Shown: positions 33,658 to 42,219 of the stretch, one piece after another
How the letters are laid out: every line of letters begins with the position of its first letter
How positions within the stretch are numbered: position 1 is the stretch's first letter
Assembly: GCA_002407775.1 (NCBI GenBank)
Contig: DHOP01000042.1
Span: 1-47,835 of the forward strand
Origin: Prevotella sp. UBA5387
GTDB lineage: Bacteria; Bacteroidota; Bacteroidia; Bacteroidales; Bacteroidaceae
Direction of reading: 5' to 3'
Length of the DNA: 47,835 nucleotides
Position numbers and translations under genes: made by a program
The notes under the pieces: model-generated
The model's input: the letters and a program-made list of their open reading frames with translations, nothing else
Told to the model about the DNA's origin: nothing
The model's database searches: none

Positions 33658-35916
33658 TTATGGGGTTATGATTTTTCTTCCTTGGTGAATATAGATTCCT
33701 GGAGATAAAGGACTCTTTTTTTTTATACCACCAATCGTATACCAATTATGGTCAGTGGGGGGTTGAGAGAGGATGGAATTAATGCCTGTCGTCATGGTAT
33801 TAGCCGTGAGACGACTGATTTTTGTTATTCCGTTAGCAAACACCTCTACATCATTGGCTAATGGATTTGTGGCAAATACACGAAGGCTAAATGCATAAGT
33901 CTCATTGATGAAGACGTCGAGGATAGAGTGATCGAAGAACACGTCAAGCTTCATGGTCTCCCCACCAGCAGGCCTTGTAGGCAGTTGGCTCACATATTTG
34001 CCATCAAATACGCCACCATCATTTACCAAACGATCAATACCTGTAAAGTCAACGTTTACCTCATTAGATGAAGGATCATAGAACAACTTAGCCATTTGAT
34101 TACCAGCTTTAAGGAAGTTGAATCCAAAAGAAGATGTTCCAACTACAAATTCGCCTGTCACATGCCATTGCCGACCACTTATTGCGTCTAGTTTTACCGG
34201 ACCATTGATTAGGGAATCATTAAGTATTACAGTAGATGCATTGGTGTCAGAAGCAATTGCAGGCTTTTGAATGAGAGAGCCATCAGATGACAAAGTGATC
34301 TCGCGAGGCAGGCTGTAAGTGTGAGCCCAACCCATTTGATAATTGTTAGAAGGGTTCAACTTGTCGGGAACGATGCCCATGAGGATGGTCTTTCCGTTAA
34401 CTTGCGTGATGCTAGGTGATAGTAGTCCAAATCCTTGCTTGCTCATTCCATCGAGTTCCAATTGACGCGGAGTAGTGTCGTCGGGTGTAAACGTTCCATC
34501 GCTATTGATATTACCAACCCAGTATAGAGTCTCTGTTCCATTGCCAGTGCCTAAAGGTGTTGCTGTGACTAGCCACTTGTTACCCATTGGCGTGACAGTA
34601 GGCATCTCCCAGAAAGTACCTGAAATATTAGCGTTGGTGCCTTGGAAGAACATACTTCCATCGTTGGTCCACGCGCCATTTACATACTTGTGGAGAGTCA
34701 TGGCACCTATTCCATTTTTTGAAGTACCCACGATAATATATCGGTTGCCGTTCAATTCAAATGAATAAGGGTCACGGAAATCATCACTTAAACCTGCTGG
34801 TCGACCATCGATAATCACACCTTGCTTAGTCCAATTGATAAGGTTAATATCATTAGGGATGGCCTCAACTATCCGAGCGCGAGCATTGTCAACTCCTGTA
34901 TAGATAATATGTGGCTGTCCGCTGACCATCATCACAGAGCCACTCCAGCAGCCTTTGAGATCATAGCTCTCGCTTGGTGCCAGGGCAATCTTTTCTTCTT
35001 GCCAATGGAGCAAGTCTGTCGTAGTGAGATGACCCCAGTGAAGGCGCGCCATATAGGGACCATTGGCATTCTTCTGGAAAAAGATATGATATTTACCGTT
35101 ATACCAAGTCAGTCCATGACTTTCGTTGGTCCAGTTACATGCAGGCATCCCATGGAGTTGTGGTCTGAAAATGTCATCAGCAAACCGACTGGAGGGGATT
35201 GAAAGATTTGGAGTCTGATCTGTACCCGAGAGTTGCAAACCAGTTAGTGTACTATTATACACAGCAAACTCATCAATTAGCCCATTAAATGTATTAATAT
35301 TGAAAGTCCCGAATGCCTTTAGGTCGGCAGCTGATTTCCCAATATATAGAGTTGTACTTCCAGTCGATAATGGGTAATTCATGTTGGCAATTCCAACCTG
35401 TACACCATTGTTATAAAGATAAAGCTTTCGATCAATCAGTTCTGCTACAAGATGACTCCATGCATAGCAAGACATCTTACCAGTTGCTTTACAAATAGTC
35501 TCCCAACCATTAGCATAACAACGAAAACGGTAATCTCCCTGAGAACTTAGTTCAAAAGCAAAACCTGTTTTATCCACATCGTCGATATTACCAACTATCG
35601 TAGCATATGTCGGGATGGTTTCCGCCTCATTGACGTTCATCATTGGATAGGTCTCTGGGGCACACCATAGTGACATGGAAAACGTAGTAGAATCTATCAA
35701 TGTTGGCTTTATCGATGCATTAGTATAGGAGGAATAGCCATCGGTTCGCATGGCTTTGTTCTTTACTCCATCTACAAATTCAAGACCTTTCACTCCAAAA
35801 CATGTCATAGACTCTTTACCATCCATGGTCAAATTGATGACCTGAGAATATACCGAAGCATTGCCAAGTAGTATAAAGGCAATACATAAGTACGATTTGA
35901 TATTAGGTTTTCTCAT
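33658..35916 (-). CDS. LamG-GH32 protein with altered nucleophile motif
   Basis: The 752-residue protein has a signal peptide (cleavage near Ser24), a LamG-like concanavalin domain (about 45-230), a GH32-like propeller (about 250-540) and a C-terminal beta-sandwich to about 715. It ends with a WYTIGG...GIYIHQGRKI tail common in exported Prevotella-type proteins. RDP (381-383) and WEMP (436-439, Glu437) align with the usual Asp and acid/base, but the WMNDPNG position reads NWTNESHG (261-268), with Glu265 in place of the Asp nucleophile. It may be an enzyme with a Glu nucleophile, a changed specificity, or mainly a fructan-binding protein. Located between the DUF4960 gene and the canonical GH32 gene. 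Confidence 0.85.
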   Translation of the reverse strand: MRKPNIKSYLCIAFILLGNASVYSQVINLTMDGKESMTCFGVKGLEFVDGVKNKAMRTDGYSSYTNASIKPTLIDSTTFSMSLWCAPETYPMMNVNEAETIPTYATIVGNIDDVDKTGFAFELSSQGDYRFRCYANGWETICKATGKMSCYAWSHLVAELIDRKLYLYNNGVQVGIANMNYPLSTGSTTLYIGKSAADLKAFGTFNINTFNGLIDEFAVYNSTLTGLQLSGTDQTPNLSIPSSRFADDIFRPQLHGMPACNWTNESHGLTWYNGKYHIFFQKNANGPYMARLHWGHLTTTDLLHWQEEKIALAPSESYDLKGCWSGSVMMVSGQPHIIYTGVDNARARIVEAIPNDINLINWTKQGVIIDGRPAGLSDDFRDPYSFELNGNRYIIVGTSKNGIGAMTLHKYVNGAWTNDGSMFFQGTNANISGTFWEMPTVTPMGNKWLVTATPLGTGNGTETLYWVGNINSDGTFTPDDTTPRQLELDGMSKQGFGLLSPSITQVNGKTILMGIVPDKLNPSNNYQMGWAHTYSLPREITLSSDGSLIQKPAIASDTNASTVILNDSLINGPVKLDAISGRQWHVTGEFVVGTSSFGFNFLKAGNQMAKLFYDPSSNEVNVDFTGIDRLVNDGGVFDGKYVSQLPTRPAGGETMKLDVFFDHSILDVFINETYAFSLRVFATNPLANDVEVFANGITKISRLTANTMTTGINSILSQPPTDHNWYTIGGIKKKSPLSPGIYIHQGRKIITP

Positions 35917-35998
35917 TGTTGGGTTGTTAAGAATTGAATTTTAGATTAAGATAACTAAAAGTGTCAACAATAACCAGAGCTAAAGCTTCGATAAGAAT

Positions 35999-36062
35999 CG
36001 TTTTGCACTCACAACACTTGTGAACTCATGTTACAATACACTCATGTTGTGAGCGCAAAACG
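35999..36062 (-). other. Stem-loop inside the fructan operon
   Basis: An 18-bp stem with one mismatch (cgttttgcactcacaaca / tgttgtgagcgcaaaacg) closes a 28-nt loop in the 180-bp gap between the DUF4960 gene and the LamG-GH32 gene. On the minus strand no U-tract follows, so it looks more like an mRNA processing or stability element, or a partial terminator, that could set higher expression of the capture genes than of the enzymes. Confidence 0.6.
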
Positions 36063-36096
36063 TGATGATCTTTACTATATTGAAGTTTTATATTAA

Positions 36097-37272
36097 CTAC
36101 TTGCTCAGATAAGAAATAGAGTTCTTGGTGAGTAACTCCATATTTTTCTGATAGGTATTGACAGTACCGTTCTCATCCCACTCATAGGCACTCAGACCGA
36201 TGGCTAAGATTCGTCCAGGAATGTTAGCTGTTGGGTTGAACTCTATGATTCCACCACAGCAGTAGTCTGCCACATGACCCCAAGTTCCAAGCACAGTGCT
36301 ATTAGTGTATTGCTGAAAGGCATCTACCACGTCATGAGCTGTTGGCACTAAGTCACGCAGACCATAGGAATTGAGATCCCACATACAGTTGTGATCTTCA
36401 CGGAGACCTGGTCCTTCAAGACCGAAGCTCTCATGGCCAAAGTCCATGTTAGTTGTCATTCCTGCATAGATGGGATTACTGCGATGGTCGTATGGCTTAT
36501 CTTGATCGCACCCAATATTTCCGTTTACGGTCCAGTTGTCTGTTCCTGTACCTCCATTTCCTGCTGAGAAAATGTGAGGGCCGAATGTCTTAGTAAGACG
36601 ACCGAGAGCTACAGTGAGCTGGGTAGCATGCTTGGTGAGAAGCAGGTTTCCCCCGTCTTTTACATATTGAGTGAGAATGCCAATCACTTTGTCGCTAACC
36701 ATATTTGCAGGAAGCTTCTGCCATCCCATATCGAGGCCTATGCGATCTATCTGAATCCAAATTACATTATATTCATCGGGATAAAGCGTAGTGAGCGTAC
36801 CCGGAGTGAGTATTGCAGAGTTAGGATAAGTGGTGTGGAACCAAATAGCGGCAGCTTTCTCATCGTCGTCTGGAATTGCATCAATGCTTTCTGCTGTTAT
36901 CAGCATAGCAGGCTTTGCGTTAATAGTATATTGGATATTCTGCTTAACGGTTTGACCTTCAGAAACACGTCCATCACTATATTTAGCCTTTACTGTATAC
37001 AGAAGGTCGGTGTTTACTGCTGCATGACGATCGAAATATGAATTGACGATGCTATCAAAATTGGCAACAAGCGTGTTGTTCTTTAAGATCTGAACACCAG
37101 AAATATCTGCAGGATTGGTCCAGTTGAGCGTGACGTTGCGACCTTGTACGGTTGAGGTAAGGTTGGATACAGGGTTTGAGGTCACTGCCTCTGGGATGAC
37201 AACATCCGAGCAGGATGTCATCCCCAGAATGAGTGTTAATACTCCTATGAGATTAAAATATATCTTTTTCAT
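36097..37272 (-). CDS. Surface glycan-binding lipoprotein (FN3-DUF4960)
   Basis: The 391-residue lipoprotein has a lipobox (GMTSC, Cys21), a fibronectin type III-like domain (about 33-112) and a large C-terminal domain (about 118-391) of the DUF4960 type, containing AMLITAESIDAIPDDDEKAA, VIWIQIDRIGLD, MDFGHESFGLEGPGL and DYCCGGIIEFNPTANIPGR. It occupies the place of SusE/F-like binding proteins, directly after SusD (33-bp gap). The corresponding gene of the B. thetaiotaomicron levan locus encodes a surface levan-binding protein, and I recall a similar domain there. Fructan binding is therefore likely but inferred. Confidence 0.85.
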   Translation of the reverse strand: MKKIYFNLIGVLTLILGMTSCSDVVIPEAVTSNPVSNLTSTVQGRNVTLNWTNPADISGVQILKNNTLVANFDSIVNSYFDRHAAVNTDLLYTVKAKYSDGRVSEGQTVKQNIQYTINAKPAMLITAESIDAIPDDDEKAAAIWFHTTYPNSAILTPGTLTTLYPDEYNVIWIQIDRIGLDMGWQKLPANMVSDKVIGILTQYVKDGGNLLLTKHATQLTVALGRLTKTFGPHIFSAGNGGTGTDNWTVNGNIGCDQDKPYDHRSNPIYAGMTTNMDFGHESFGLEGPGLREDHNCMWDLNSYGLRDLVPTAHDVVDAFQQYTNSTVLGTWGHVADYCCGGIIEFNPTANIPGRILAIGLSAYEWDENGTVNTYQKNMELLTKNSISYLSK

Positions 37273-37305
37273 TTTGAACTTTCTTGATAAATGATGAAAA
37301 TCGGA

Positions 37306-38955
37306 TTACTTATAGAGTCCATGAGAGTTGTCAACCTCAGAGACTGGTACAGGAAGATATACTTTGTCTTCACTGAGAGAAGCGCCTTGATAATAAGGCC
37401 TAAGTTTTGCCTCACTGCTCATATAGCTGTTAACAGTAGTCACAACATTTCCCCAACGAATAAGGTCGAACCAGCGATTGCCTTCCATGGCAAGTTCCAA
37501 GCGACGTTCCATACGTACAGCCTTACGTGCATAGTCTTGTGTCCATCCTGTTGCAGGATATTGTCCTACAGCGTAGTAAGCCTTATTAGGATCCACGTCG
37601 ACTGGTGAATATTTAGCGTCAACTGATCTAGCTGCTTTCTGACGAACCTGATTGATAAGGGTACGTGCATCGTCCTGGTTTTGATTGAGTTCAATCTCTG
37701 CCTCAGCCTTCAACAGTAGGATATCAGCATAACGAATCAAGTTGAAATTCAAGCCAGAAGCTCCCCATGGGAAACCCTTCACCATATCAGGTGATGACGG
37801 ATCTATAAGTCCCTTCTTTCCACTGTATTCGCCATAGACATCGTAAGCACGACACCATCCTTTGCTGTAGGTATGACCACGAAATGGGAAACCGATACGG
37901 CCGACGGTGAAGTCAAGACGGGGATCAACATTTCCGTCATAGTTGTCGGTTAGGTTGTCTGCAGGAGCATCATTGTTGAGATAGGGTAATCCATTTTTGT
38001 CAGTCTTGAAAGCGTTGACCAAGTTCTGGCTTCCAAGGAAAAAGTCGTCACCATTGCCAAACAAATTTCCGTCACTATAGGTTGTGTTCAACAAGTTATT
38101 ATAGTTGATGTGGGCATTATTGTTGGCTGTAGAGAATTGAATAGCTAGAACGGCTTCCTTCTTATTATTGAATGCCAACTTGCTCATATCACCAAAGTTA
38201 TCGTAGAGTTGATATTTACCGCTCTTGATGACGTAATCACTATAGGTAATTACATTGGCCCAGTCAGATGTCTGTGCACATACCTTAGCCATGATTGCAG
38301 CTGCCACATACTTATTGAAACGACCTGGTTGAGATGCTGTCTCTGGCAATACATTGTATGCATCCTGAAGATCTTTCTTAATCTTGTCATAGATCTCTGC
38401 TTTGCTAAACTCTGACGTTGACTTGCTATTAGGGTCTTCTGTCTCATCAAAGTAAGCGATATTCTTGAAGACACGGTTGAGGTCGAAGTAGAACCAAGCG
38501 CGCAATGTCTTGAGTTCTCCAAGCAAAGCTGCTTTATCCTGAAGATTTGAGTTCTCAATAGCATTCATTGCCTTGTGCACACGACTGATGGCATAGTAGT
38601 TGTTTTCCCACTTGAACAGGCAGGTGGCGTTGTCAGCATTGATGTTGTTGACCTCCAGCTGGTGGATATTGGCCTCCATCGACACACCGCCGCCGCCCTT
38701 GTAGGCATCGTCGCTACGTACATCCATCACCCAGTTTGTGATAGGACCGGCGAAACTTTCATTATTGCCAAAGAAGTGGCATTCGAGTCCTGCATAGGCT
38801 GAGGACATAAGCGCTGTTACGGCCGTAGTGTCAATCTGCTCACCGATGATTTGCCCTTGCGGTTTAAGATCCAGCATATCATTGCATGACACCGTTCCCA
38901 TGGTGAGGCCTAAGACTGCAGTGCCCATGAATATCTTATTGAATATTGATTTCAT
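37306..38955 (-). CDS. SusD-like glycan-binding lipoprotein
   Basis: The 549-residue lipoprotein has a lipobox (GTVSC, Cys24) followed by NDMLDLKPQGQI, the usual SusD N-terminus, and helical TPR-like segments with LLGELKTLRAWFYFDLNRVF and AAIMAKVCAQTSDW. The C-terminus has the RYADILLLKAEAEIELNQ, RKAVRMERRLELAMEGNRWFDLIRWG and final YLPVPVSEVDNSHGLYK motifs of SusD/RagB proteins. With the SusC neighbour it forms an outer-membrane fructan-import pair, SusD acting as the lid. The gene starts 53 bp after susC. Confidence 0.95.
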   Translation of the reverse strand: MKSIFNKIFMGTAVLGLTMGTVSCNDMLDLKPQGQIIGEQIDTTAVTALMSSAYAGLECHFFGNNESFAGPITNWVMDVRSDDAYKGGGGVSMEANIHQLEVNNINADNATCLFKWENNYYAISRVHKAMNAIENSNLQDKAALLGELKTLRAWFYFDLNRVFKNIAYFDETEDPNSKSTSEFSKAEIYDKIKKDLQDAYNVLPETASQPGRFNKYVAAAIMAKVCAQTSDWANVITYSDYVIKSGKYQLYDNFGDMSKLAFNNKKEAVLAIQFSTANNNAHINYNNLLNTTYSDGNLFGNGDDFFLGSQNLVNAFKTDKNGLPYLNNDAPADNLTDNYDGNVDPRLDFTVGRIGFPFRGHTYSKGWCRAYDVYGEYSGKKGLIDPSSPDMVKGFPWGASGLNFNLIRYADILLLKAEAEIELNQNQDDARTLINQVRQKAARSVDAKYSPVDVDPNKAYYAVGQYPATGWTQDYARKAVRMERRLELAMEGNRWFDLIRWGNVVTTVNSYMSSEAKLRPYYQGASLSEDKVYLPVPVSEVDNSHGLYK

Positions 38956-39008
38956 ATTCTTTCCTTATTAGTATTTTGTTACTTGATGTTGTTTTACCTC
39001 AGTTTACA

Positions 39009-42000
39009 TTAGAAAGTGAGGTTTACTCCCAAAGTGAAGGTTCTCGAACGTGGGTATGGACCGACGTCTATTCTTGAACCGTATCCACTAAGTGGTACTT
39101 CAGGGTCAAGACCATTGTAGTTGGTCAAAGTAAATACATTTTCCATCTGGCCATAGATACTCAGTGCGCTAGCATGAAGAGCTTTCAAAGCTGGGTCAGA
39201 AAGACGATAAGAAAGTTTGATGTACTTCATCTTAAGGTAACTGCCATCCTCCAAATAGTAGTTGCTCATGCGCATCTCATTATTGTTGTCTACAACAGAC
39301 AGCGCAGGAATGTTAGATGAAGTATTTGTTGTGCTCCAAGCATTCAAGATGTCCGCACTTCTGTTTGTACTTACACCACCATAGCTCATAAAGAGAAGTT
39401 GACGCTTGGTCGTGTTATAAACATCGAAACCAAATTCACCTGAGAAGAATGTGCTCAATGTCCAGTTCTTATAGTTCATGTCCAGATTAAGACCTAATGA
39501 GAGGTCTGGATTTGGATCACCAATAATTGTACGGTCTGCCTCATTGACTACGCCATCGCCATTGAGATCACGGAAGATCATGCGACCCACACCTTTACCT
39601 TCTTGAGCTGCATGGTTAGCAACCTGCTCAGCGTTCTGGAAGATCCCATCATAAACATATCCATAGTACACACCCATTGGTTGGCCTTCGATCAATCGAT
39701 AGTCACCGCCAATTGTGGTCACGAAATCGTTGAGCTTCTTCACTTTATTCTTATATTGTGAGAGGTTTAAGCCACCGTCCCAGCTAAAGTCACCGTATTT
39801 AGGAGAATGATAACCAAGATTAAGTTCCCATCCATGATTCTTCATGTCACCGGTATTCATCCACATGGCTGCATTTTCTCCGGCAACGGCAAGCGTTGGT
39901 GGAATAGTGAGCATGTCATGCGTATTCTTCCAATAATAATCGAATGTCAAAGAAATGGCCTGGTCTAAGAAACTAGCATCGAAACCAACGTTGGTCTGAG
40001 TCGTTGTCTCCCACTTGAGATTCTTGTTTCCTGTGGCTGCTGCTTTCAAACCAGCTACAGTTTGGGTATTGGTTCCGTTAAGGTCATAAGCACCATTGCC
40101 TTGATCGTAAGCATAAGTGGTATAAGAAGCATAGTTGTTGGAAATGGCAGAATTACCATTTTGTCCCCATGCTGCACGAAGCTTAAAGTCATTCACTACA
40201 TTGGTCTTTGGAAAAAACTTTTCCTCAGAGAGACGCCAGGCTGCACTAAAGGCTGGAAACACACCAGAGTTATTGTCCTTGTATAAACGAGATGTCTGGT
40301 CGCGGCGTAAGGTTGCAGAGAACAGATAGCGATCCTTATAATTATAGTCTACCTTGCCGAACAATGAGAATAGAGCCCATTCGGTTTTTCCTCCGCCGTT
40401 TGTTTGAGTACCCTCACCAGCATTAAGCTGCATATAATCCACGTCTTCAAAGGCATATTTGTTACGGAATGCCAATATATCGTCGTAGCTATACTTGATA
40501 GCCTCGGAGCCAAGAAGAACATTGAAATGATGATTGTCATTGATGTCAAAGAGGTAGTTGGCTGTATTGGTCCATGTCAATGTATTACCCTCGCCGAACG
40601 CACGATTAAGACTTGTGACGTCTGATGGCTGAACTTTTCTGTTCAAGGTTGTGTTATTGAACTGAACATGTTCAAAACCGACATTGCTTCTAAGAGTAAG
40701 TCCTTTAACTGGATAAATCTCTAGATAGCCGTTGCCAAACAGACGCCAACTTGCATTATTGTTATCGCGACCGTTATAAAGAACTTGTACTGGGTTAGCA
40801 ATGTCACTGGATGCTAATGTCATTGGATTGGCAAATGTACCATCGGCTGCATATACTGGAATAGCTGGATGTTGACGCATGGCCGTATAAGGAATACCAC
40901 GATCATCTTGTGTACCAAATCCACGATTGTTCCATTGACTTAACATAAGGTTCTCACCAACCTTGACATACTTAGAGACATTGTAGTCGGAGTTTACTCT
41001 AAAGTTATAGCGACGGAAGTAAGTCTCGTTCATCAGACCGTCTTGGTTGATATAATTGCCGCTAAGGAACACAGAACCACGTTCTGAAGAGTTCTGTACA
41101 CTGGCGCTAAGGTTATTAGTCCAAGCTGACGAGTAAACTGCATTTTGCCAGTTAGTATTAGCCACTGGAGTGCCGTCAGGTAGCGTAGAAATCAACTTTG
41201 GAGTATCCCCTGAACCATAGAAAGGATGGGATGGAGTGATACCCGCATTCTTATTTGCTGCCCAATAAGCCTCGCCCCATTGTTGTGCGTTGAGCATATC
41301 GTATTGCTTGGCAACTGTCTGCAAGGAAGCAGAATAGTTCACATTGACCAACAGGCGATTGTTCTTACCCTTCTTTGTTGTGATGATGATGACACCATTT
41401 GCGGCGCGACTACCATAGATTGCGGCGGATGAAGCATCCTTCAAAACCTGGATGCTCTCGATATCGGCCGAATTGAGCGAATTGAGGTTCTCGGTAGAAG
41501 CTACACCATCTATAATATAAAGAGGGTCGTTGCCATTGATGGTACTCATACCGCGTACACGAATCGTACTACTGCCACCACCAGGGGCTGCATCTGTTAC
41601 GATTTCAACGCCGGCAAGTTTTCCTTGCATAGAGTTAAGCATGTTAGGATTAGCTTCGCTCATTGTACCTTTCATATCCATCACCGATACGGCACCAGTC
41701 AAGTCAGCTTTGCGCTGAGTAGTATAGCCAGTAACGATGACCTCATTCAGGTTGTTGGCGTTTTCACTCATGGTGATCTTCATGTCTTCAGAGGCAGGGA
41801 GTTCTATAGTCTTAAACCCTATATAAGAAATGACAAGAGTCGCCCCCTTGTTAACTTCCAATCTGAAGTGACCGTCCAGATCGGTCACCGTGCCGTTGGC
41901 AGAGCTTTTCTCCATGACCGTGGCGCCAATGACGCCAGCGCCAGACCCATCGGAAATTGTTCCGCTAGCAATGCTTTTCTGTGCGTTTGCGACTCCGCAA

Positions 42001-42050
42001 ACCATCATGAAAAACATGAAACTAAGAAATACTTTTTTTAGGTTGTCCAT
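39009..42050 (-). CDS. SusC-like TonB-dependent outer-membrane transporter
   Basis: The start is placed at ATG 42050 (MDNLKKVFLSFMFF), giving 1013 residues and a signal peptide ending GVANAQ; the longer frame begins inside the promoter. Domains in order: carboxypeptidase-D-like (about 25-100), a TonB-box-like NEVIVTGYTTQ around 101-110, plug (about 115-220, with LYIIDGVAS and SIQVLKDASSAAIYGSRAAN) and a 22-strand barrel ending VNLTF. It should import fructo-oligosaccharides with its SusD partner and TonB energy. The gene follows the hybrid sensor gene with its own promoter. Confidence 0.96.
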   Translation of the reverse strand: MDNLKKVFLSFMFFMMVCGVANAQKSIASGTISDGSGAGVIGATVMEKSSANGTVTDLDGHFRLEVNKGATLVISYIGFKTIELPASEDMKITMSENANNLNEVIVTGYTTQRKADLTGAVSVMDMKGTMSEANPNMLNSMQGKLAGVEIVTDAAPGGGSSTIRVRGMSTINGNDPLYIIDGVASTENLNSLNSADIESIQVLKDASSAAIYGSRAANGVIIITTKKGKNNRLLVNVNYSASLQTVAKQYDMLNAQQWGEAYWAANKNAGITPSHPFYGSGDTPKLISTLPDGTPVANTNWQNAVYSSAWTNNLSASVQNSSERGSVFLSGNYINQDGLMNETYFRRYNFRVNSDYNVSKYVKVGENLMLSQWNNRGFGTQDDRGIPYTAMRQHPAIPVYAADGTFANPMTLASSDIANPVQVLYNGRDNNNASWRLFGNGYLEIYPVKGLTLRSNVGFEHVQFNNTTLNRKVQPSDVTSLNRAFGEGNTLTWTNTANYLFDINDNHHFNVLLGSEAIKYSYDDILAFRNKYAFEDVDYMQLNAGEGTQTNGGGKTEWALFSLFGKVDYNYKDRYLFSATLRRDQTSRLYKDNNSGVFPAFSAAWRLSEEKFFPKTNVVNDFKLRAAWGQNGNSAISNNYASYTTYAYDQGNGAYDLNGTNTQTVAGLKAAATGNKNLKWETTTQTNVGFDASFLDQAISLTFDYYWKNTHDMLTIPPTLAVAGENAAMWMNTGDMKNHGWELNLGYHSPKYGDFSWDGGLNLSQYKNKVKKLNDFVTTIGGDYRLIEGQPMGVYYGYVYDGIFQNAEQVANHAAQEGKGVGRMIFRDLNGDGVVNEADRTIIGDPNPDLSLGLNLDMNYKNWTLSTFFSGEFGFDVYNTTKRQLLFMSYGGVSTNRSADILNAWSTTNTSSNIPALSVVDNNNEMRMSNYYLEDGSYLKMKYIKLSYRLSDPALKALHASALSIYGQMENVFTLTNYNGLDPEVPLSGYGSRIDVGPYPRSRTFTLGVNLTF

Positions 42051-42086
42051 CGAAAATTTATTTTTGTTAGTAATGGTTTTATGCCA

Positions 42087-42094
42087 CAAAGATA
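42087..42094 (-). promoter_or_regulatory. -7 element (TATCTTTG) for the susC operon
   Basis: The minus strand reads TATCTTTG, 37 bp before the susC start at 42050. No -33 TTTG is at the right spacing, which fits a promoter that needs activation by the hybrid sensor. Confidence 0.6.
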
Positions 42095-42219
42095 GATTCT
42101 GGCGCGGCTTGACCCCATAAAAAATCGTCCATGATGCTACAAAAATGTTACATGTAACATATTTGTAAGCATATGAACGATTATCAATAGCGTGTTACTA
42201 TAGTCCTTTGGCGATCTGC

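Noticed and set aside
33658..33760. C-terminal tail of the LamG-GH32 protein as a type IX secretion signal
   Set aside because: The tail resembles sorting-like tails of exported Prevotella proteins, but no type IX component is visible here and the motif is not specific enough.
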